Of a DNA stretch of 64,000 nt, positions 59,590 through 64,000 are shown piece by piece. Source of the stretch: Ahaetulla prasina (taxonomy: Eukaryota > Chordata > Lepidosauria > Squamata > Colubridae); contig NC_080543.1 in NCBI RefSeq assembly GCF_028640845.1, forward strand, positions 5,882,959 through 5,946,958. The letters are read 5' to 3'. The notes below the pieces were generated by a model. That model had not been told where the DNA came from, ran no database searches, and saw only the letters and a list, made by a program, of their open reading frames with translations. How positions within the stretch are numbered: the stretch's first letter is position 1; every line of letters starts with the position of its first letter. The position numbers and the translations under genes are program-made.

Positions 59590-59705
59590 GTCCTCGATTT
59601 ATGGCCATAAGGTGAGCCCCGAAGAGTGAGGCATTTGTTAAGTGAATGTAGACCCATTTTATCATCTTTCTTGCCACAATTGTTAAGTAGTTGCACGTTG
59701 GTTAG
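59590..59705. mobile_element. Tigger-like MITE fragment
   Basis: GTCCTCGATTTATGGCC, then CTTGCCACAATTGTTAAG. Confidence 0.6.
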
Positions 59706-59836
59706 GTCTCTCTCTCTCTCTTTCTCTCTGTGTGTCTATCTATCTATCTATGAGTATCGTCTATTTATCATCTCCCTCTCCCTCTCCTCCCTCTCTCTCT
59801 TTCACAAAATATATCCATCTATCCACTCATCTCTTT

Positions 59837-59895
<59 letters not shown>

Positions 59896-59912
59896 CTCTT
59901 TCTCTCTCTGTG

Positions 59913-59973
<61 letters not shown>

Positions 59974-60034
59974 TATCTCCCTCTCACTCCCCCCTTCTCT
60001 CTTTCACAAAATATATCTATCCACTCATCTCTTT

Positions 60035-60070
<36 letters not shown>

Positions 60071-60185
60071 TTCTATTCTTTCTTTCGCTCTCTCTCTCTG
60101 TCTATCTATCTATCTGTATCATCTGTCTATTATCTCCCTTTCACTCCGCCCTCTCTCTTTCACAAAATATATCTATCCACTCATC

Positions 60186-60245
<60 letters not shown>

Positions 60246-60248
60246 TCA

Positions 60249-60306
<58 letters not shown>

Positions 60307-60375
60307 ATCATCAATCTATTATCTCCCTCTCACTCCCCCTTCTCTCTTTCACAAAATATATCCATTCATCTCTTT

Positions 60376-60446
<71 letters not shown>

Positions 60447-60512
60447 GTCAATCTATCTATCTATCTATCTATCCATCCATCCATCCATCCATCCATCCAT
60501 CCATCCATCCAC
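59706..60512. repeat. (TTTC)n and (TATC)n arrays, four-fold higher-order repeat
   Basis: Four repeats of a unit: CACAAAATATATC, (TTTC)n, (TATC)n, CATCTCCCTCTCACTCC-like spacer; ends in (CATC)n 60470-60512. Confidence 0.95.
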
Positions 60513-60524
60513 ATACATACATAC

Positions 60525-60731
60525 CAATGGTGAAATGTAGCCGGCTCTATCCGGCTCGGGCAAATCAGTAGTGCCGGCAGCAGGAAGCTCCGCCCACCTG
60601 CCCGGATGTCATCATGTCCCGTTTTTGACCCCCTGTGCATGTGCAGAAGACTCTGCACATGCATGGAGGAAGTGCGCGCGCTCACATTTGCCACGTTCAC
60701 TGGTAGTGAAGGTAAGTGGATTTCACCCCTG
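60525..60731. mobile_element. hAT-type MITE, intact
   Basis: CAATGGTGAAATGTAGCC to GGATTTCACCCCTG; exact 8-bp duplication atacatac (60517-60524 and 60732-60739). Confidence 0.88.
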
Positions 60732-60739
60732 ATACATAC

Positions 60740-61080
60740 ATACATATATAAGTTAGTAATTTATTTGTAATTCCACTTCGGAATTCACTGCCACAAGATA
60801 TGGGCTGGCAATCTGTTTGGCTCGCTTCACAAAAACGGTTGGATCATCAATTCATGGATGCTTTGGCGATCCATGGCTCTTGGCCTTCATGATCCTGGGA
60901 TGTTTCTGAAGGCCATCTCCTGGGAGATGGGTGGATTTCTTTGGTCAATGGGGAAGAACGCACTGCTGGATGAGATGGGCCGGAGGGTCCCACCTACCGT
61001 AGCTTATGTTTCTGACTCAGAAAGAAATATTTATCCCTCTCCCCCCAAAAAGGTTGATGCTTCTCATTGTAGCATGAAAG
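60740..61080. other. Possible old LINE/SINE-like repeat, unassigned
   Basis: Phrases such as GAATTCACTGCCACAAGATA and GATGAGATGGGCCGG resemble a common amniote LINE 3' region; I cannot name it. The 82-codon frame here is not supported as a gene. Confidence 0.35.
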
Positions 61081-61094
61081 TTTTGATTGATTCA

Positions 61095-61252
61095 TTGATT
61101 GATTGATTGATTCATTTATTCATTTATTTATGTATTAATGTTTTCATTCATTCATTCATTCATTTATTCATTTATTTATGTATTAATGTTTTCATTCATT
61201 CATTCATTTATTTATGTATTAATGTTTTCTTTCATTCATTCATTCATTCATA
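61095..61252. repeat. (ATTC)n/(ATTT)n with ~65-bp tandem units
   Basis: TTATGTATTAATGTTTTC occurs three times between ATTC runs. Confidence 0.9.
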
Positions 61253-61334
61253 TCCCGCCGTTATATTATTTTTATAAATAATACCAATCACATGACCCTG
61301 AGACAATGCGACCATCATAAATACATATAAATGT

Positions 61335-62343
61335 TCCTCGAATCACAACAGATCTTTGTACAGCCATTTGACGTTACAACAGGGACTGGCCAGCATTTTC
61401 ACACTCCTGACCGTTGCAGCGTTAATATGGTCACGTGATCCAAAATCCAGCCGCTTGGCAATCGACTCATATTTACGACGTTGACACTGTTTTGCAAAAT
61501 CAATGGGGAAGCCAGCTTCACTTAACAACCCGGTGACTAATTTACTAACTTAACAGCCGTGGCTTCTTAAAATCGGCAGAACTCACTTAACTGTCTCGCT
61601 TAGTGACAGAAATTTTGTGCTTCGTTACGGTTGTAAATCCAGGTGTACCTGTACAAGGGCTCTGTCGTGTCCCCCTCCCCCTCCGACGACCGGGTCTAGG
61701 AAGTCCGTATCAAGCGTGGCCACGAAGCCTCTGCAGCTTTGCCAAATTCCTTCCAGGTTTCTCAGGGCAGGCAGGAGTCCAAGTTGTGACTTCAGCAAAC
61801 TAGAGGAGACTTTGCTTGACTCAAAGTTGGAATGCCAAAAGCAGGTCATTTATATAGGCTGTGGGGTGTGGCTCCGTGACTCAGCATTTATCCAGGCCTG
61901 CCCCTCCCTTCCTTCTGCTGGCGTCGCCTCTCAGAGCTCTGGAAGCGAGGATCCTCCCACTGTGAATTCTCTTCAGCTGGATCTGCTGTCGGTAATTCTA
62001 GCACGTGGCTGGTTCCCTGCTCACACGCTGTAGGAGTGAGGTTTGTTTGTTCATTCCTGACATTCTGTCCGGGCATGGGGCCAGGGCCGGGGGGCTGGAA
62101 GCATGACAGGCCATTCATCTTCATTATCAGACTCTGAGTCTAATAACAGGCCCGGGTATAGGCCCGGCTGAGGAGAGGAGGGAGGACGAGGCACAACAGG
62201 GTCTGAGTTTTGATTCGCCTGACCATGGGGAAGCTGCAACGGTCATAAGAGTGGAAAAATGGTCGCAAGTCACCTTTTTCAGTGCCTTGGTCACTTCAAA
62301 CGGTCACTAAATGGACTGAGATAGGTCGAAGACTAACTGTACC
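61335..62343. mobile_element. Tigger-like MITE split by an LTR
   Basis: MITE parts 61335-61655 and 62205-62343 (TAGGTCGAAGACTAACTG end) flank the LTR. Confidence 0.6.
61663..62198 (-). mobile_element. Solo LTR, family B
   Basis: Minus-strand TGTTGTGCCTCGTCC..GGGACACGACA; flanks ggctc and gggtc match at 4 of 5. TATATAAATG box near 61850. Confidence 0.8.
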
Positions 62344-62390
62344 CCACCCCACAAGACTGGGGTGGATTAAGAGCACCCTATCTGTTAAAG

Positions 62391-62578
62391 CAGGGGTCCC
62401 CCACCTCAAGTCTGTGGCCCCGCACCAGGCCACGGCATGCCAGAAATTGATCCACGCAAACAAGCAAAGCCCCATCCATGAGATGCGGGTAGCAAGTGAA
62501 ACTACGCCCCCTCCGGTCCACGGAAAAGCCTCTCTCCACGGAACCGGTCCCTGGGGCCCAAAATATTGTGGGCCACTG
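62391..62578. mobile_element. hAT-type MITE (CAGGGGTCCCC family)
   Basis: CAGGGGTCCCCCACC start, GGGCCACTG end; flanks tgttaaag and agttaaag match at 7 of 8 (outer base differs). Confidence 0.7.
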
Positions 62579-62618
62579 AGTTAAAGCATGTAGGCTTACG
62601 GTAAAAAGTGGTCCCACT

Positions 62619-63154
62619 CAGGGGTGAAATGCTCCCAGTTTGGACCGGATCGCCCGATCCAATAGCGATGGCGGCGGGTGGTTTGGAGAACCGGTAGCAA
62701 AAATTCCTGCCCCACCTTCTCCCTCCTCGCACGCCCAGCTGAGCCTCGCGATCATCAGAGGTTTTTTTTTAACTTTTAAAAGCATTTTTTCTTCGGCGAA
62801 AAAAATGCTTTTAAAAGTAAAAAAAAAAAAGCCTCTGATGATCGCGCGGCTCAGCTGGGATTGTCAGAACCTTTTAAAAGCGTTTTTTCTAGAAGCTCTT
62901 CGGCCGAAGAGGCTGTTAAAAAAAATGCTTTTAAAGGGTTCTGGCGATCAGGCAACTCACCTGGGACCGTCAGAACCCTTTCAAAGCATTTTTTTCTACA
63001 AGCTCTTCGGCCGAAGAGGTTGTAGAAAAAAATGCTTTTAAAAGTTAAAAAAAAAAAAAAAGTTGGCCACGCCCACCCAGTCACATTACACACACCCCCT
63101 CCACCAAGCCACGCCCACAGAACCGGTAGTAACCAATTTTACGTTTCACCCCTG
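62619..63154. mobile_element. hAT-type MITE with three internal hairpins
   Basis: CAGGGGTGAAATG to CGTTTCACCCCTG; flanks gtcccact and gtccccct match at 7 of 8. Hairpins lie at 62737-62858, 62861-62951 and 62970-63046. Confidence 0.85.
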
Positions 63155-63414
63155 GTCCCCCTCCATCAAAGCATTTGGTCCCTGAACAAAATTGCTTCTC
63201 GCATCTCTAATCTGACCGGAGTGACTTTCGATCAATAGATGATGGATTTAGGCAGGGAACTGCTGAGTCATGCTGTCATTTGCTTCTTTGCAAGACGAGA
63301 GGACAACCCGCTGAACCGACTTGCTGTCTGGATTTGGGTCTGTCCCCTCCCGCCCTCCCGAGTAGGCTATGAATTATGGTACCACATCCAATTCCGCTCC
63401 TCAATCTTTCCACT
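63155..63414. other. Unassigned sequence
   Basis: No feature supported. Confidence 0.4.
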
Positions 63415-63540
63415 TAGCAAATAGTGTCGTTTAGCAACATAAATTTTGGGCTCAATTGTGTTCGTAAGTCAAGGACTACCTGTCTTTTCAACTTCGAATG
63501 GTCACTAACGAACTGTCGTAAGTCAAGGACTACCAGTATT
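63415..63540. mobile_element. Tigger-like MITE right ends (two)
   Basis: AAGTCAAGGACTACCTG (63467 area) and AAGTCAAGGACTACCAG (63520 area). Confidence 0.6.
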
Positions 63541-63662
63541 AGCGATACAGTTGACAAAGCAAATTTAAAATACGGGAAATTTGGCTAGCCGGTGCGACAA
63601 TACTACGGTACAAAAACCATATTGCAAGTATTAAAAAGTCCATTCTGTGTGGCCCTGAGGGG

Positions 63663-63941
63663 CAGAGGTGGGTTTCACACACTATAGCAACCGGTTTTCC
63701 CAGCACCGGAACTGTGAGCGCGTGAGCACCGTCCGCGCATACGTGTGCTGTCACACAACATGGCAATTCGCTCACGCGCGCCGTCCTCACATGCGTGCAA
63801 CGTCAATCAACACGGTAATTCACTCACGCGCTCCATCCGTCCGTCCGTCCGCACGTGCGTGCGTGCGGCATCAAAAACACAGCAATATAGGCTTCTACCG
63901 GTTTTCCCGAACCGGCCCGAACCGGCTGAATTCCACCTATG
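63663..63941. mobile_element. hAT-type MITE
   Basis: CAGAGGTGGGTTTCA to GAATTCCACCTATG with ACCGGTTTTCCC blocks; flanks ctgagggg and ctcagggg match at 7 of 8. The inside is a CpG-rich CACGCGC repeat. Confidence 0.8.
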
Positions 63942-64000
63942 CTCAGGGGTGAGGGACAGGAAAGGAGGAAAAAAAAAATCTCTAACATTCTGTCCTTCTT

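Noticed and set aside
58844..59696. 277-codon minus frame and plus frames as USP35
   Set aside because: No resemblance to USP35 N-terminus or USP catalytic boxes; only the island and a donor site remain as weak support.
59626..60571. 304- and 279-codon frames
   Set aside because: TTTC/TATC repeats, same reason.

Overview
This is a gene-poor, repeat-saturated stretch of squamate reptile DNA, most likely from a snake. The reasons are: several CR1/L2/L3-clade LINE fragments whose 3' ends run into (AATAG)n microsatellites, a Bov-B LINE remnant, SINEs with a Bov-B-like tail, long GATA/TATC arrays, and two spliced vertebrate genes. All introns used below follow GT-AG.

Genes. ALG8 (ER glucosyltransferase of N-glycan assembly) lies complete on the minus strand, start codon at 26947 and stop at 1332. 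Its 13 coding exons can be joined with consistent phases into 525 codons. Behind its start codon is a GC-rich promoter with NRF1-like sites. KCTD21 (BTB adaptor for a CUL3 ubiquitin ligase) lies upstream on the same strand, with its whole 260-codon reading frame in one exon at 40935-41717. A spliced-looking, apparently noncoding exon at 54775-54861 and a CpG-rich island at 56.9-57.4 kb are plausible 5' parts of KCTD21. A second GC-rich island at 58.96-59.5 kb ends in a plus-strand donor site. From the known human order ALG8-KCTD21-USP35 it may be the start of USP35, but no USP35 coding sequence is visible.

Repeats fill nearly all the rest. They include solo LTRs with TG..CA ends and 4- or 5-bp target duplications (several families); hAT-type MITEs with 8-bp duplications, including a palindromic family; Tigger-like MITEs flanked by TA; L2/CR1, CR1, L3-like, Bov-B and Penelope-like LINE or PLE fragments; four SINE types; and long homopurine/homopyrimidine tracts. 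Many are nested, so relative insertion order can be read directly: L3 into a hAT MITE, LTR into SINE, LTR into LTR, LINE into a Penelope ribozyme motif.

Layout: 0-1 kb foldback element; 1.3-27 kb ALG8 with repeat-filled introns; 27-40.9 kb intergenic LINEs, LTRs and arrays; 40.9-57.5 kb KCTD21 and its probable 5' region; 55.3-60.5 kb tetranucleotide arrays around two GC-rich islands; 60.5-64 kb MITEs and one LTR. I found no complete autonomous transposon, no tRNA or rRNA gene, no CRISPR array and no novel multi-gene system. The most interesting material is the hammerhead-ribozyme-like motifs, the UUCG-capped hairpin shared by a LINE and a SINE, and the nested insertions.
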